Assembly: GCA_016202695.1 (NCBI GenBank)
Contig: JACQOE010000094.1
Location: 1 to 64,000, forward strand
From: Pseudomonadota bacterium
GTDB taxonomy: Bacteria > Pseudomonadota > Alphaproteobacteria > JACQOE01
Direction of reading: 5' to 3'
Length of the DNA stretch: 64,000 nt
Below, in pieces: positions 43,833-58,384 of the stretch (position 1 is its first letter; every line of letters begins with the position of its first letter). The notes beneath the pieces are model-generated. The model worked only from the letters and a program-made list of their open reading frames with translations, was not told the origin of the DNA and ran no database searches. Position numbers and translations under genes: made by a program.

Positions 43833-45104
43833 ATGAAGGTTCTCGTGGTCGGATCGGGCGGGCGCGAGCACGCGCTCTGCTGGGCGCTCGCCGCCTCGCC
43901 GCTCTGCCGGCGCCTCTTCTGCGCGCCGGGGAACGCCGGCATCGCCGAGGAGGCGGAGTGCGTGCCGGTCCGCGCCGACGACCTCGACGGGCTGGTCGGC
44001 TTCGCCGCCGGCAACGCCATCGACCTCGTCGTCGTCGGCCCCGAGGCGCCCCTCGTCGCCGGGCTGGTCGACCGGCTGGAGGCCAAGGGCATCCGCGCCT
44101 TCGGGCCCAGCGCCCGGGCGGCGGCGCTGGAGGGCTCCAAGGGCTTCATGAAGGACCTCTGCGCCAGGCACGGCATCCCGACCGCCGCCTACCGCCGGTT
44201 CCGCGACGCCGCCGCGGCCAAGGCCCACGTCCGCGCCCGCGGCGCCCCCGTCGTCGTCAAGGCCGACGGGCTCGCCGCCGGCAAGGGGGTGGTGGTGGCG
44301 GAGAGCGAGGCCGAGGCCGTGGCCGCGATCGAGGCGATGATGCGGGATCGCGCCTTCGGCGAGGCCGGGGCCGAGGTGGTGATCGAGGACCGCCTCGAAG
44401 GCGAGGAGGCGAGCTTCCTCGCCCTGGTCGACGGGCGGACCGCGCTCCCCCTCGCCTCGGCCCAGGACCACAAGGCGATCGGCGACGGCGACACCGGCCC
44501 CAACACCGGCGGCATGGGCGCCTACTCCCCCGCCCCGGTGGTGGACGAGGCGATGGCGGCGCGGGTCATGGACACCATCATCCGCCCCACGGTCGCGGCC
44601 ATGGCCGCCGAGGGCCGCCCCTACAAGGGGGTGCTCTACGCCGGGCTGATGATCACCCCCGACGGCCCGAAGGTGCTGGAGTTCAACGTCCGCTTCGGCG
44701 ACCCCGAGTGCCAGGTACTGGTGCTGCGGATGATGTCGGACCTCCTTCCCGCCCTGATCGCCGCCTGCGACGGCGCGCTCGCCCATCTCGACTTCCGCTG
44801 GCGGCCCGAGGCCGCGCTCCTGGTGGTGATGGCGGCCCGGGGCTATCCCGGCGCCTACCGGACGGGAACCGAGATCAGAGGGCCGGAGCGGGCCCGGGCG
44901 CTTCCCGGCGTCACCCTCTTCCACGCCGGGACCAGGGCCGAGGGGGGCCGCCTCCTGGCCCAGGGGGGCCGGGTGCTCGGGGTCGGCGCGACCGCGCCCA
45001 CCATCGCCGAGGCGAAGGAGCGGGCCTACGCCGCGGTCCGCGCCATCGACTGGCCCGACGGCTACTGGCGGACCGACATCGGCTGGCGGGCGATCGGGCG
45101 CTGA
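43833..45104 (+). CDS. purD: Phosphoribosylamine-glycine ligase
   Basis: ATP-grasp enzyme that joins glycine to phosphoribosylamine, second step of purine synthesis. The 423 residues show [17 protein letters not shown] at the N terminus, [69 protein letters not shown] and [13 protein letters not shown], the full GARS signature set. Start is ATG 43833. Divergent from xseA; no other pur gene is adjacent. Confidence 0.95.
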   Translation: MKVLVVGSGGREHALCWALAASPLCRRLFCAPGNAGIAEEAECVPVRADDLDGLVGFAAGNAIDLVVVGPEAPLVAGLVDRLEAKGIRAFGPSARAAALEGSKGFMKDLCARHGIPTAAYRRFRDAAAAKAHVRARGAPVVVKADGLAAGKGVVVAESEAEAVAAIEAMMRDRAFGEAGAEVVIEDRLEGEEASFLALVDGRTALPLASAQDHKAIGDGDTGPNTGGMGAYSPAPVVDEAMAARVMDTIIRPTVAAMAAEGRPYKGVLYAGLMITPDGPKVLEFNVRFGDPECQVLVLRMMSDLLPALIAACDGALAHLDFRWRPEAALLVVMAARGYPGAYRTGTEIRGPERARALPGVTLFHAGTRAEGGRLLAQGGRVLGVGATAPTIAEAKERAYAAVRAIDWPDGYWRTDIGWRAIGR

Positions 45105-45128
45105 GCGCGCACCCGGGCCGGCGGGAGC

Positions 45129-45593
45129 TCAGCGCCGGGCGTGGAAGAACGCCTTGAGGAGGGCCGAGGCGGCGCTCTCCTCGACCCCGCCCACCACCTC
45201 GGGGCGCCAGTGGCAGGTGGGCTGGGCGAAGATGCGGGGGCCGTGCTCCACCCCCCCGCCCTTGGGGTCGTAGGCGCCGAAGTAGAGCCGGCGGATGCGG
45301 GCGAAGCTGATCGCCTGGGCGCACATCGGGCAGGGTTCGAGGGTGACATAGAGGTCGCAGCCCACGAGCCGTGGCCGGCCGCGCTTCGCCGCCGCCCTGC
45401 GAAGGGCCAGGATCTCGGCATGACCGGCGGGGTCGCGCCCGCCCTCGACCCGGTTTCCGGCCCGGGCCAGCACCTCGCCGGTCCGCCCGTCGACCACCAC
45501 CGCCCCTACCGGCACCTCGCCCCGGGCGCCGGCCCGGGCGGCAAGGCCGAGAGCCAGGCGCATGGGGCTCGATTTGGCCTTGATCCCGGGCAT
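45129..45593 (-). CDS. tadA: tRNA-specific adenosine deaminase
   Basis: Zinc enzyme that deaminates adenosine 34 to inosine in tRNA(Arg). The 154 residues contain REVPVGAVVV-like GEVPVGAVVVDGRTG, the catalytic AGHAEILALR (His ligand, Glu proton shuttle) and TLEPCPMCAQAI (two Cys ligands), then RRLYFGAYDPKGGG and a C-terminal LLKAFFHARR. ATG 45593 is chosen; ATG 45563 would give a slightly shorter N terminus and is also possible. The gene is divergent from the C26 amidotransferase gene (88-nt gap). TadA near rluB and rsmD is a recurring alphaproteobacterial arrangement. Confidence 0.9.
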   Translation of the reverse strand: MPGIKAKSSPMRLALGLAARAGARGEVPVGAVVVDGRTGEVLARAGNRVEGGRDPAGHAEILALRRAAAKRGRPRLVGCDLYVTLEPCPMCAQAISFARIRRLYFGAYDPKGGGVEHGPRIFAQPTCHWRPEVVGGVEESAASALLKAFFHARR

Positions 45594-46351
45594 GGCCGGG
45601 GGATGGTTCCCCGCCGGCGGCGGCGACGTCAAGCCTCGCGGCTTGCGTCCGGGCGGCGCCCGCCGTAAGGTCAAGACCATCATGCGCCGGCCCGTGATCG
45701 GCATCACTCTCGACGCGGAGGAGCCGGGGGGATATTCCAAGTTCCCCTGGTACGCCCTCCGGCAAAATTATTGCGCCGCCGTGAGCCGGTCCGGCGGGCT
45801 TCCCCTGCCGCTCCCCCATGAGACCGACCTGGTCGAGCCCTATCTGGCGGAGATCGACGCGCTGATCGTGACCGGTGGTCATTTCGATGTCGATCCGGCC
45901 CTGTTCGGCGCCGGGGCCCGCCATCCCACGGTCAAGACCAAGGACCGGCGGACCGGATTCGAGTTCGCCGTCACCCAGGGGGCGATCGAGCGCGGCTTGC
46001 CCGTGCTCGGCATCTGCGGGGGCGAGCAGCTCCTCAACGTCGTCCTCGGCGGCACGCTAATCCAGCACATCCCCGACGAGGTGCCGGGCGCGCTCGCCCA
46101 CGAGCAGCCGAACCCGCGCAACGAGCCCGGCCACGAGGTCGCGGTGGTGGCGGGAACCCTGCTCGCGCGCATCGTCGGGGCGAACCGCCTGGCGGTGAAC
46201 AGCGCCCACCACCAGTCGGTCAAGGACCCGGGCCGGGGGGTGGTGGTCAACGCCACCGCCGCCGACGGGGTGATCGAGGGGATCGAGGCCCCGGCCCACC
46301 GCTTCTGTCTCGGGGTGCAGTGGCATCCGGAATTCGCCATCAATCCCGGCG

Positions 46352-47178
<827 letters not shown>

Positions 47179-47182
<4 letters not shown>

Positions 47183-48033
47183 GGCTCCGCATCGTCGGCG
47201 GCAAGTACCGCGGCCGGCGCATCGACGCCGCGCCCGGAACCTGGCTCAGGCCGACCTCGAACCGCAGCCGCGAGACGATGTTCAACATCCTCGCCCACGC
47301 CCGCTTCGCCGGGCCGGATATCCTCCGCGACGCCGACGTGCTCGACGCCTTCGCCGGCACCGGCGCGCTGGGCTTCGAGGCCCTCTCGCGCGGCGCCCGC
47401 TCGGCCACCTTCATCGACAGCGATCCCCGCGCCCTCAAGCTCGTGCGCCGGAACGCCGAGACCCTGGGCGAGGACCAGCGCATCTCCTGGCTGCTCGCCG
47501 ACACCACCCAGCCGCCGCGGGCGCTTCTGCCCTGCCGGGTGGTGTTCCTCGACCCGCCCTACCAGGAGGCGAATCTCGCCGAGGCGGCGCTCCTCGCGCT
47601 CAACCTCGCCGGGTGGATCGCCGACGACGCCGTGATCGTGCTCGAACGCGACGAGCGCGACGGGTTCACCGCGCCGCCCGAGTTCCGGGTGCTGGCCGAG
47701 CGCCGCTCGGGCCGGACGATGCTGACCTTCCTCACGCTCGCCAACGGCCCCCGGGGCGCGCCCGAGCCGGAGAAGGCGGAGGCGGAGAAGCCGACCAAGC
47801 CGCGCCGCCCCTCCCGGCCGGGGACCGCCGGCTCCGCCCGCCCTCGCCCCAAGGCGAAGGCCAGCCGGCCCCGCGCCAAGGCCAAGGCCGCCCGGGCCGG
47901 CGCCAAGGCGAAGAGCCGGCGCCCCGGCGGCAAGGCCAAGCCGACACCGCGCACGGTCCGGGCGCCCCGGCCCCGCCGCCGGGCCAAGGCTCAGACCGCG
48001 CGGCGCAAACGCACCTCGCCCCGCCGGCGGTAG
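47179..48033 (+). CDS. rsmD: 16S rRNA (guanine966-N2)-methyltransferase with histone-like tail
   Basis: Residues 1-190 are a complete RsmD: RIVGGKYRGRRIDAAPG, LRPTSNRSRETMFNIL, DAFAGTGALGFEALSRGA, FIDSDPRALKL and the NPPY-type catalytic VVFLDPPYQ. The last ~95 residues are an added low-complexity tail of Lys, Arg, Ala and Pro (for example RAKAKAARAGAKAKSRR), like histone H1 or the 68-residue protein at 2629. The tail is in frame with no sign of frameshift and ends at TAG 48033. It probably adds nonspecific RNA or DNA affinity. GTG 47179 overlaps the rluB stop. The convergent mutL stop is 23 nt away. Confidence 0.87.
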
Positions 48034-48056
48034 AAACATACCGACCGCGCGGGCGA

Positions 48057-49826
<1,770 letters not shown>

Positions 49827-49829
49827 CGC

Positions 49830-51146
<1,317 letters not shown>

Positions 51147-51201
51147 CACCTCCCGCATCCCGCGCGCAAAGCCTGATCCGGGCCAGCCTAGCCCGTATTC
51201 C

Positions 51202-52536
51202 TCACGGGGTCGAGGAGATGCCCTCGGGCTGGCCGACCACCACCACCGCCAGCTCGTCGGGATCGAGGAGGTCGCGGGCGACCCGCCTCACGTCCTCCAG
51301 CGTCACCGCCTCGATCAGGCCGGCGTAGCGGTCGATGTAGTCGAGCCCGAGGTCGTAGATCTGCATGCCGACCAGCGTCTCGGCGATCCGCCCGGTGCTG
51401 GTGAAGCGGAGCGGGAACGAGCCGGTGAGGAAGGTCTTGGCGTCGGCCAGCTCGCTCGCCGTCGGCCCCTCCTCGCGCATCCGCCGCCACTCCCCGGTCA
51501 CCACCTTCAGCGTCTCGGCGACGCGGGCGTTCTCGGTCGCCACCCCGCCCATCAGGAGGCCGACGCGGTCCATCGGCGAGAGGTAGCTGTAGACGCCGTA
51601 GGCCAGGCCCCGCTTCTCGCGCACCTCCTCGGTAAGACGCGACGAGAAGCCGCCGCCGCCGAGGATGTAGTTCATGACCAGGGCGGCGTAGTAGTCGGGA
51701 TCGGTGCGCTTCACCCCGCGCTGGCCGAAGACCACCACGCTCTGCGGCACCTGGACGTTGATCACCAGGGTCTGGCCGCCGGCGGCGGGGACCGCGTCGG
51801 CGAGGCGGACCGGGGCGGCGCCGGCCGGGAGGCGGGCGAAGGCCATGTCGAGGAGCCCCTTCAGCTCCGCCGGCGAGACGTCTCCCGCCACCCCGACGAC
51901 GAGGCTGTCGCGCGCGAACCGCTCGGACACGAACCGCCCGAGCTCGTCGCGGCCGATCTCGGAGATGGTGGCCGGGGTTCCGCTCACCGGGCGGCCATAG
52001 GGATGGTCGGGAAAGACCATGTTGAACCAGGCCCGGTTCGCCACCCGCTGCGGCTGCTGACGGGAGCGCTCCATCTCGGCCAGGAGCTGCCGGCGCACGC
52101 GCTCGATCGGCTCGCGATCGAAGCGGGGCTCGGTCAGCGCCAGCTCGAGTAGGCGAAACGCGAGTCCCCGGTTCTCGCGCAGCGTCCGCAGATGCAGGTT
52201 GAACTGGTCGAGCGAGGCCTCGAAGCCGAGGGTGATCGCGTTGTCCTCGAGCACGGCCTGGAACTCCTGGCTGGGGAGCACCCCCGCCCCCTCGTCGAGG
52301 AGCCGCGCGGTCATGTTGGCCAGTCCCTCGAGGCCGGGCGGGTCGAGCGCCGCCCCGCCGCGGAAGGAGGCCGAGAGCGAGATCACCGGAATCGAGTCGT
52401 CCTGGACGAGCCAGGCCTCGATCCCGGCGTCGCTCACCACCCGCTGGACCGCGACCGCCGCCGCCGGGCCCGCCCAACCGGCGACGAGGAGCGCCGCGAC
52501 AAGGGCCGCCCGCGCCGCCTTGACCGGAAACGCCAT
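51202..52536 (-). CDS. M16 family peptidase homologue, non-catalytic subunit
   Basis: A 444-residue secreted M16-like protein. A signal peptide is clear (KAARAALVAALLVAGWAGPAAA). The usual HxxEH zinc motif is absent; at that position there is LEGLANMTARLLDEG. The second-half landmarks of M16 partners are kept (HPYGRPVSGTPATI, VVGVAGDVSP, GGGGFSSRLTEEVREKRGLAYGV). Proteins like this pair with a catalytic M16 partner, encoded just upstream (52554-53987), to form a periplasmic heterodimer. GGAGG precedes ATG 52536, 17 nt after the partner's stop. Role in envelope or lipoprotein quality control is likely but unproven. Confidence 0.88.
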   Translation of the reverse strand: MAFPVKAARAALVAALLVAGWAGPAAAVAVQRVVSDAGIEAWLVQDDSIPVISLSASFRGGAALDPPGLEGLANMTARLLDEGAGVLPSQEFQAVLEDNAITLGFEASLDQFNLHLRTLRENRGLAFRLLELALTEPRFDREPIERVRRQLLAEMERSRQQPQRVANRAWFNMVFPDHPYGRPVSGTPATISEIGRDELGRFVSERFARDSLVVGVAGDVSPAELKGLLDMAFARLPAGAAPVRLADAVPAAGGQTLVINVQVPQSVVVFGQRGVKRTDPDYYAALVMNYILGGGGFSSRLTEEVREKRGLAYGVYSYLSPMDRVGLLMGGVATENARVAETLKVVTGEWRRMREEGPTASELADAKTFLTGSFPLRFTSTGRIAETLVGMQIYDLGLDYIDRYAGLIEAVTLEDVRRVARDLLDPDELAVVVVGQPEGISSTP

Positions 52537-52553
52537 CGCCACCTCCGCCTCCC

Positions 52554-53987
52554 TCAACCGGGGCCCGGTCCCTCGCCCGCATGCCCCGGGCGCGGGGCCT
52601 CGGGCGCGGGCGTGCCGGCCGCCGCCGGCGGGGCCTCGGGGAGCAGAAACCCGGTGACCGACGCGCGCCGGTCGAGCACCGCGCGGGCGGCGGCGCTCAC
52701 CTCCTCGGCGGTGACCGCGCGGATGCGCTCCGGCCAGGCTTCGGACGCGGCGATCGAATGGTCCACCGCCAGCGCCGAGCCGAGCACCCGCGCCCCGCCC
52801 ATCAGGCCGTCGCGGGCGAACACCGCCTCGGCCACCAGCCGCTTCTTGCTGCGCTCGACCTCGTCCGCGCTCACCCCTTCGGCGAGCAGCCTGTCGAGCA
52901 GCCCCTCGATCGCCTTCTCGAGCTCGGCCACGTCCACGCCGCGGCTCGGGGTGGCGTAGATGCCGAAGGTCGAGAGGTCGAAGGAGAGCGGGTCGTAATA
53001 GGCGCCGGCGCCGACCGCGAGCTTGTCCTCGACCACCAGCCGACGGTAGAGCCGGCTGGTCGCCCGCCCGCCGATGACGTCGGCCAGGACCTGGAGCGCG
53101 TAGGCGTGCTCGCTGGCGCCCGCCCGGTAGCTGGGGGCGAGGTAGAGGCGGCGGACCTCCGGCTGGCGCACGCGGTCGCTGCGCAGGACCACCCGCCGCT
53201 CGGCGCGGTGCGGGGGCTCGACCGCACGCCCCCGCCGCATCTCCGGCCCGCGCGGGATGGGCCCGTAGTGCTTCTCGACCAGGGGCCTGAGCTCCTCCAG
53301 CGTCACGTCGCCGGCGACCACCACGATGGCGTTGTTCGGCGCGTACCACTTGCGATAGAAGGCCTCCAGCCCGTCGCGGGTGAGGCCGCGGATCTCGTGC
53401 TCCCAGCCGATGATAGGCCGCCGCTGGGGATGATTGACGAAGAGCGCCGACATCATCTCCTCGCTCAACAGCGAGCCGGGGTTGTTGTCGGTCCGCGACC
53501 GGCGCTCCTCCAGCACCACCGCGCGCTCGGGCTCGATCTCGGCGGGGGTGAGCCGGAGGTTGGTCATGCGGTCGGCCTCGAGCTCCATGACCAGCTCGAG
53601 CCGGTCCGTGGCGAGGTTCTGGAAGTAGGCCGGGAAGTCGTAGGAGTTGAAGGCGTTGTCGCGCCCCCCGTTGCGGGCGACGATCTTGGAGAACGCGCCC
53701 GGCGGCACCTTGTCGGTGCCCTTGAACATGAGGTGCTCGAAGAAGTGGGCGGCGCCGCTTTCGCCCGCCTGCTCGTCGGACGACCCAACCTTGTACCAGA
53801 CCATGTGGGTGACGACCGGAACCCGGTGGTTCTCGATCAGCACCACCGTCAACCCGTTGTCGAGGGTGAAGGTCTTGGGATCGAACACCTGGGCGTCGGC
53901 CGCCGGGGCAACGCCGAGGACAACCATCGCCGCCGCCAGAGGCATCCAGAGACACCGCCGCCTCAGCCCCGCGATCGCCGCCGTCAT
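52554..53987 (-). CDS. M16 family zinc peptidase, catalytic subunit
   Basis: A 477-residue periplasmic insulinase-family protease. Signal peptide: RRRCLWMPLAAAMVVLGVAP then AADAQ. The inverted zinc motif is intact in GAAHFFEHLMFKGT (HxxEH), with the distal Glu in ERAVVLEERRSR. YGPIPRGPE and the second M16 half follow, then a Pro/Ala-rich tail. It precedes the non-catalytic partner in the same operon; ileS-lspA-DUF3035-M16-M16 order is conserved in many Rhodospirillales. The start is ATG 53987. Confidence 0.9.
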   Translation of the reverse strand: MTAAIAGLRRRCLWMPLAAAMVVLGVAPAADAQVFDPKTFTLDNGLTVVLIENHRVPVVTHMVWYKVGSSDEQAGESGAAHFFEHLMFKGTDKVPPGAFSKIVARNGGRDNAFNSYDFPAYFQNLATDRLELVMELEADRMTNLRLTPAEIEPERAVVLEERRSRTDNNPGSLLSEEMMSALFVNHPQRRPIIGWEHEIRGLTRDGLEAFYRKWYAPNNAIVVVAGDVTLEELRPLVEKHYGPIPRGPEMRRGRAVEPPHRAERRVVLRSDRVRQPEVRRLYLAPSYRAGASEHAYALQVLADVIGGRATSRLYRRLVVEDKLAVGAGAYYDPLSFDLSTFGIYATPSRGVDVAELEKAIEGLLDRLLAEGVSADEVERSKKRLVAEAVFARDGLMGGARVLGSALAVDHSIAASEAWPERIRAVTAEEVSAAARAVLDRRASVTGFLLPEAPPAAAGTPAPEAPRPGHAGEGPGPG

Positions 53988-54114
53988 GTTCCTCTCACCG
54001 GAGAATGAGCCCCCTCGCCGGCCCGCCCCGCCGTCCGTTCCCGGGCGCGACCGAACCGCCGCGAGTGCATATGGCGCGGCAAGGCCCGTTCCTCAAGGCC
54101 GGGGACGGGCGGGG

Positions 54115-54708
54115 CTAGAAAATCCCTTCCAGCCAGCCCCGCTTCTTGCGCTGGATGACCGGGGTCTCGCCCTCGGTCAGCGGCCGCCCGAGGGCCGCGT
54201 TCTGGCGGATGCGCTGCGCCTCCTTGCTGGGGTCGACGACCATGCCGGGCGGCTCCGGCTTCTGCCAGAAGATGAGCCTGTCGGCGAAACTCCGCCCCCG
54301 ATCGGCGAGCGCCAGCGACTCGCGGTCAACGAGCTGCCGGATGTCGGCTTCGGCGTTGCGCGCCCCGCTGAGATCGAGGACCGCGTTCTCGCCGGCGCTG
54401 AAGCGCCCGTCGGCCCGCGCCCGCGCCGTCGGCGCCCCGGCGCCGAACAGCGCCTGGCGCGCCTCGTCGCGCACCGAGCCTTCCTGGGGACGCGGCTCGC
54501 CGGGGCGCGGCGGGCGGAGGTTGAACTCGGGCGGCAGGCTCAAGGGCGCGCGCGAGACGACGGTGAACTCGTCGGGCGCGTCGCGCTCGACGCTGAAGGT
54601 GTTCTTGACCGCGCTGCATCCGCCGAGGAGGAGCGCAAACCCGGCCGCCGCGGCGCCCGCGAGCCGGGCGAGCCGACCGGCCGAAGACGTTTTCGCAGCC
54701 GTCATCAT
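54115..54708 (-). CDS. DUF3035 family lipoprotein
   Basis: A 197-residue lipoprotein precursor: a positively charged start (TAAKTSSAGRLARL), hydrophobic stretch and lipobox LLLGGC. The mature part, CSAVKNTFSVERDAPDEFTVV, is the DUF3035 signature, followed by RAPLSLPPEFNLRPPRPG. The rest is hydrophilic and includes FWQKPEPPGMVVDPSKEAQR. It is thought to be an outer-membrane lipoprotein of the alphaproteobacterial envelope; exact function is unknown. Start ATG 54708 (or the next codon) overlaps the lspA stop region; LspA itself would process it. Confidence 0.87.
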   Translation of the reverse strand: MMTAAKTSSAGRLARLAGAAAAGFALLLGGCSAVKNTFSVERDAPDEFTVVSRAPLSLPPEFNLRPPRPGEPRPQEGSVRDEARQALFGAGAPTARARADGRFSAGENAVLDLSGARNAEADIRQLVDRESLALADRGRSFADRLIFWQKPEPPGMVVDPSKEAQRIRQNAALGRPLTEGETPVIQRKKRGWLEGIF

Positions 54709-54709
54709 C

Positions 54710-55222
54710 TCAACCCCGATCATAGGAAGAATCGCGGCCTTTGAACAGGGAGGGGAGGAAGGCATCGGCGAGGAGCAGGACGACCCCTCCGGTGATGGCC
54801 GAATCCGCCAGGTTGAAGGCCGGCCAGTGGTAGCCGAAGGCATTGAGGTCGATGAAGTCGAAGACCGCCCCGAAGCGGAGCCGGTCGACGACGTTGCCGA
54901 GGGCGCCGCCGATGACGAGCCCCAGCGCGATCCCGATCGGCCGGCACCGGGTGCGGAGGAGCCAGGCGAGAAGGCCGGCGACGATGGCCAGCGACATCGC
55001 GACGAGGGCGGCCGGGGCCCAGGGCGCCGCGGTCCCGAGAAGGCCGAAGCTCACCCCCCGGTTCCAGACCGGAACCAGGTTCGCGACCGGCGCCAGCCAC
55101 AGCGCCCGCGGCGGATCGAGGAGCAGCGCCATCATCGCCCACTTGCTGATCTGGTCGAGGACGAGGATGAGGAGGGCGAGCGCAAGGCCGAGGGTTCCGG
55201 GGCTGGGACGCGCGAGCGGCAT
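54710..55222 (-). CDS. lspA: Lipoprotein signal peptidase
   Basis: A 170-residue, four-helix membrane aspartic protease that cleaves prolipoprotein signal peptides. The catalytic Asp pair is in GNVVDRLRFGAVFDFIDL and FNLADSAI. The N-terminal DQISKWAMM and VWNRGVSFGLL stretches are the usual conserved boxes. It follows ileS by 15 nt and precedes a lipoprotein gene, an operon order very common in bacteria. Start is ATG 55222. Confidence 0.95.
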   Translation of the reverse strand: MPLARPSPGTLGLALALLILVLDQISKWAMMALLLDPPRALWLAPVANLVPVWNRGVSFGLLGTAAPWAPAALVAMSLAIVAGLLAWLLRTRCRPIGIALGLVIGGALGNVVDRLRFGAVFDFIDLNAFGYHWPAFNLADSAITGGVVLLLADAFLPSLFKGRDSSYDRG

Positions 55223-55237
55223 GGTCGCCGGCGGGCG

Positions 55238-58144
55238 CTATTCCGCCGCCGCCTTGAGATGGTGCTCGACCGCGTCGGCGCAGCGCCGGCAGGTGCCGGG
55301 ATGGCGCGACTGCGCCCCCACCTCGGGAAGCACCCGCCAGCAGCGCTCGCACTTGGCCCCCGCGGCGAGGCCGACGACCGCGCCCACGCCGGGCACGTCG
55401 GGGAGGGTGAACGCCCCCGCCGGCGGCGCCCCCTCGACCAGGGTCGCCGCCGAGGTGATGGCGATCTCGGCGAGGTCGATCCCGGCCATCGCCGCAACCT
55501 GCTCGGCGCCGGCGTGGACCGTGGGCGCGGCCTGAAGGCTGGCGCCGAGGCGCCTCGCCGCGCGCTCGATCTCGATCGCGCCGGTGACGACGCGGCGGAG
55601 CGCGCGCACCGTCTCCCACTTGGCCGCCAGGGCGTCGTCGCGCCAGTCGGCGGGCACGGCCGGGAACGGCCGCTCGTGAACGCTGCCCCCGGCGCCGGCG
55701 CCCCGCGCCCGCCAGGCCTCCTCGGCGGTGAAGCAGAGCACCGGCGCGAGCCAGGCGCTGAGGCAGTCGAACAGCCGGTCGAGCACGGTCCGCGCCGCCC
55801 GCCGGCGGAGCGAATCGGGGCGGTCGCAGTAGAGCGCGTCCTTGCGCACGTCGAAATAGAAGGCCGAGAGGTCGACCGCGCAGAAGCCATGGAGCTGGGC
55901 GAAGAGCTGGGTGTAGTCGAAGTCGGCCGCGCAGCGCCTGACCAGCCTATCGAGTTCCCACAGGCGGTGCAGCACCCAGCGCTCGAGCTCGGGCATCCCG
56001 GCCGGCGCCACCCGCTCCTCGGGCGAGAAGCCGGCGAGATTGCCGAGCAGGTAGCGAAGCGTGTTGCGGATGCGCCGGTAGAGGTCGGCCTGGTGCTTGA
56101 GGATCTCGGGGCCGATGCGGAGGTCCTCGGAGTAGTCCTGGCCCACCACCCAAAGCCGCAGGATGTCGGCCCCGTGGGCATCGACCACCTCCTGGGGCGC
56201 GACCACGTTGCCGAGCGACTTCGACATCTTGCGGCCCTCCTCGTCGAGGACGAAGCCGTGGGTGAGCACCGCCTCGAAGGGCGCCCGCCCGCGGGTGCCG
56301 CAGGCCTCGAGGAGCGAGGACTGGAACCAGCCGCGGTGCTGGTCCGAGCCCTCGAGGTAGAGGCTCGCCGGCCAGCGGAGCTCGGGCCGCGCCTCGAGGA
56401 CGAAGCCGTGGGTGGCCCCCGACTCGAACCAGACGTCGAGGATGTCGAACACCTGCTCGTAGTCGGCCGGGTCGTACTCGGGGGCGAGGAAGCGGGCGGG
56501 ATCGCTGGTGAACCAGGCGTCGGCCCCCTCGGCCTCGACCGCCGCCGCCACGCGGTCGAGGACCGCTGGGTCGCGGAGCAACTCGCCGCTCCTCTTGTCC
56601 ACGAACACCGCGATCGGCACCCCCCAGGCGCGCTGACGCGAGACGCACCAGTCGGGCCGGCCCTCGATCATGCCGGTGATGCGGTTCTCGCCCGCCGGCG
56701 GGAACCAGCGTGTGGCCTTGATCGCCGCCAGGGCGCGCTCGCGGAGCGTGCCGCCGACCCCCGCGATCTCCTTGTCCATGGCGATGAACCATTGCGGGGT
56801 GTTGCGGAAGATCACCGGCTTCTTCGAGCGCCACGAGTGCGGATACTCGTGCGCGAGCCTGCCGCGCGCGATCAGGGCCCCGGCCTTTCGCAGTTCCGCG
56901 ATTACCGCCTCGTTGGCGTCGCCCTTGTCGCCCGTTTCCGTGATCACCCGCCTGCCGGTGAAGCCGGGCGCCTGGTCGGTGAAGGCGCCGTCCGCGTCCA
57001 CGGTGTAGGGAATCGTCGTCTCGATCCCCCGCGCCGAGAGCTCGGCCGCGTTCGCGGTCCAGATCTCGAAGTCCTCGCGGCCGTGTCCGGGCGCGGTGTG
57101 GACGAAGCCGGTGCCGGTGTCCTCGGCGACGTGCTCGCCCGCCAGCAGCGGCACCTCGAAGTCGTAGCCCGCGACCGTCGAGCGCAGCGGATGGGAACAC
57201 GTAAGCTCGGCGGGGTTCACGTCTTGGAGCCGTTTGAACGCGGACACGCGCGCCTGCCTGAAGACCTCCTGAGCAAGCTTGTCCGCCACGACCAGCCGCT
57301 CGCCGACCCGGGTCCAGTTGTCGTCCGGCGCCGCGGTCACCTCGTAGAGGCCGTAGGAGACCTTGGGCGAATAGGCGATGGCGCGGTTGCCGGGGATGGT
57401 CCACGGCGTCGTCGTCCAGATCGCTACGCACGCTCGCCCCAGATGCCCGGTCCCGAGCGCGGTGCCCGATCCGGCAGGACGAGTAATTCCGAACTTCACC
57501 CAGATCTGGTCCGAGACGTAGGGGTGGTACTCGACCTCGGCCTCGGCGAGGGCGGTCTTCTCGACCACCGACCACATCACCGGCTTCGAGCCGCGGTAGA
57601 GGAGCCCGTTGGTCGCGAACGCCATCAGCTCGCGCGCGATCCTGGCCTCGGCGGCGAAGCTCATGGTGGTGTAGGGGTTGTCCCAGTCGCCGAGCACGCC
57701 CAGGCGCTGGAACTCGGCCGACTGCACCGCCACCCAGTGCTCGGCGAACTCGCGGCACTCGCGGCGGAACTCGACCAGCGGCACCGCGTCCTTGTCCCTG
57801 CCGGCCTCGCGGTAGCGCTCCTCCACCTTCCACTCGATGGGCAGCCCGTGGCAGTCCCAGCCCGGCACGTAGCGCGAATCGCGCCCCAGCATCTGCTGGC
57901 AGCGGTTGGTCACGTCCTTGAGGATCTTGTTGAGCGCGTGGCCGATGTGCAGGTGGCCGTTGGCGTAGGGCGGGCCGTCGTGGAGGATGAAGGGCGGGCG
58001 CCCCTTGGCCGCGGCCCGGAGCCGCCGGTAGAGCCCCTCCTCGCGCCAGCGGGCGAGGATCTCGGGCTCGCGCCGGGCCAGCTCCGCCTTCATCGGGAAG
58101 TCGGTGCGCGGCAGGAACAGCGTGGAGCGGTAGTCGACGCTCAT
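55238..58144 (-). CDS. ileS: Isoleucyl-tRNA synthetase
   Basis: A 968-residue class I synthetase. Signature 1 is [15 protein letters not shown], signature 2 is KMSKSLGN, and the CP1 editing domain is in the middle ([28 protein letters not shown]). The C-terminal zinc-finger Cys residues are visible in [11 protein letters not shown] and TCRRCADAV. This is the type 1 bacterial/mitochondrial-like arrangement. It starts at ATG 58144 and leads into lspA. Confidence 0.97.
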   Translation of the reverse strand: MSVDYRSTLFLPRTDFPMKAELARREPEILARWREEGLYRRLRAAAKGRPPFILHDGPPYANGHLHIGHALNKILKDVTNRCQQMLGRDSRYVPGWDCHGLPIEWKVEERYREAGRDKDAVPLVEFRRECREFAEHWVAVQSAEFQRLGVLGDWDNPYTTMSFAAEARIARELMAFATNGLLYRGSKPVMWSVVEKTALAEAEVEYHPYVSDQIWVKFGITRPAGSGTALGTGHLGRACVAIWTTTPWTIPGNRAIAYSPKVSYGLYEVTAAPDDNWTRVGERLVVADKLAQEVFRQARVSAFKRLQDVNPAELTCSHPLRSTVAGYDFEVPLLAGEHVAEDTGTGFVHTAPGHGREDFEIWTANAAELSARGIETTIPYTVDADGAFTDQAPGFTGRRVITETGDKGDANEAVIAELRKAGALIARGRLAHEYPHSWRSKKPVIFRNTPQWFIAMDKEIAGVGGTLRERALAAIKATRWFPPAGENRITGMIEGRPDWCVSRQRAWGVPIAVFVDKRSGELLRDPAVLDRVAAAVEAEGADAWFTSDPARFLAPEYDPADYEQVFDILDVWFESGATHGFVLEARPELRWPASLYLEGSDQHRGWFQSSLLEACGTRGRAPFEAVLTHGFVLDEEGRKMSKSLGNVVAPQEVVDAHGADILRLWVVGQDYSEDLRIGPEILKHQADLYRRIRNTLRYLLGNLAGFSPEERVAPAGMPELERWVLHRLWELDRLVRRCAADFDYTQLFAQLHGFCAVDLSAFYFDVRKDALYCDRPDSLRRRAARTVLDRLFDCLSAWLAPVLCFTAEEAWRARGAGAGGSVHERPFPAVPADWRDDALAAKWETVRALRRVVTGAIEIERAARRLGASLQAAPTVHAGAEQVAAMAGIDLAEIAITSAATLVEGAPPAGAFTLPDVPGVGAVVGLAAGAKCERCWRVLPEVGAQSRHPGTCRRCADAVEHHLKAAAE

Positions 58145-58384
58145 CGGCGCGGCTCCGCAGGGATGCGCGCCGCTGAGCGGACTCTTCCGGGGCGTGGGGA
58201 ACGGACGGCCATGGCGCGGCTCGGGCGGTTCGCGGTGAGGGAATACAAACGGGGTCTCGGCTCCCGGCCCTTGATCAAAGGACCGGGCCGGTAATTCGCC
58301 CGCCAGCCCGCCGCGAAAGGATCTCTGCCGTCATCGCGGCCGATGATAGGAACCGGGCGGGCGGAGCGTCAAGGATCGGGCGCC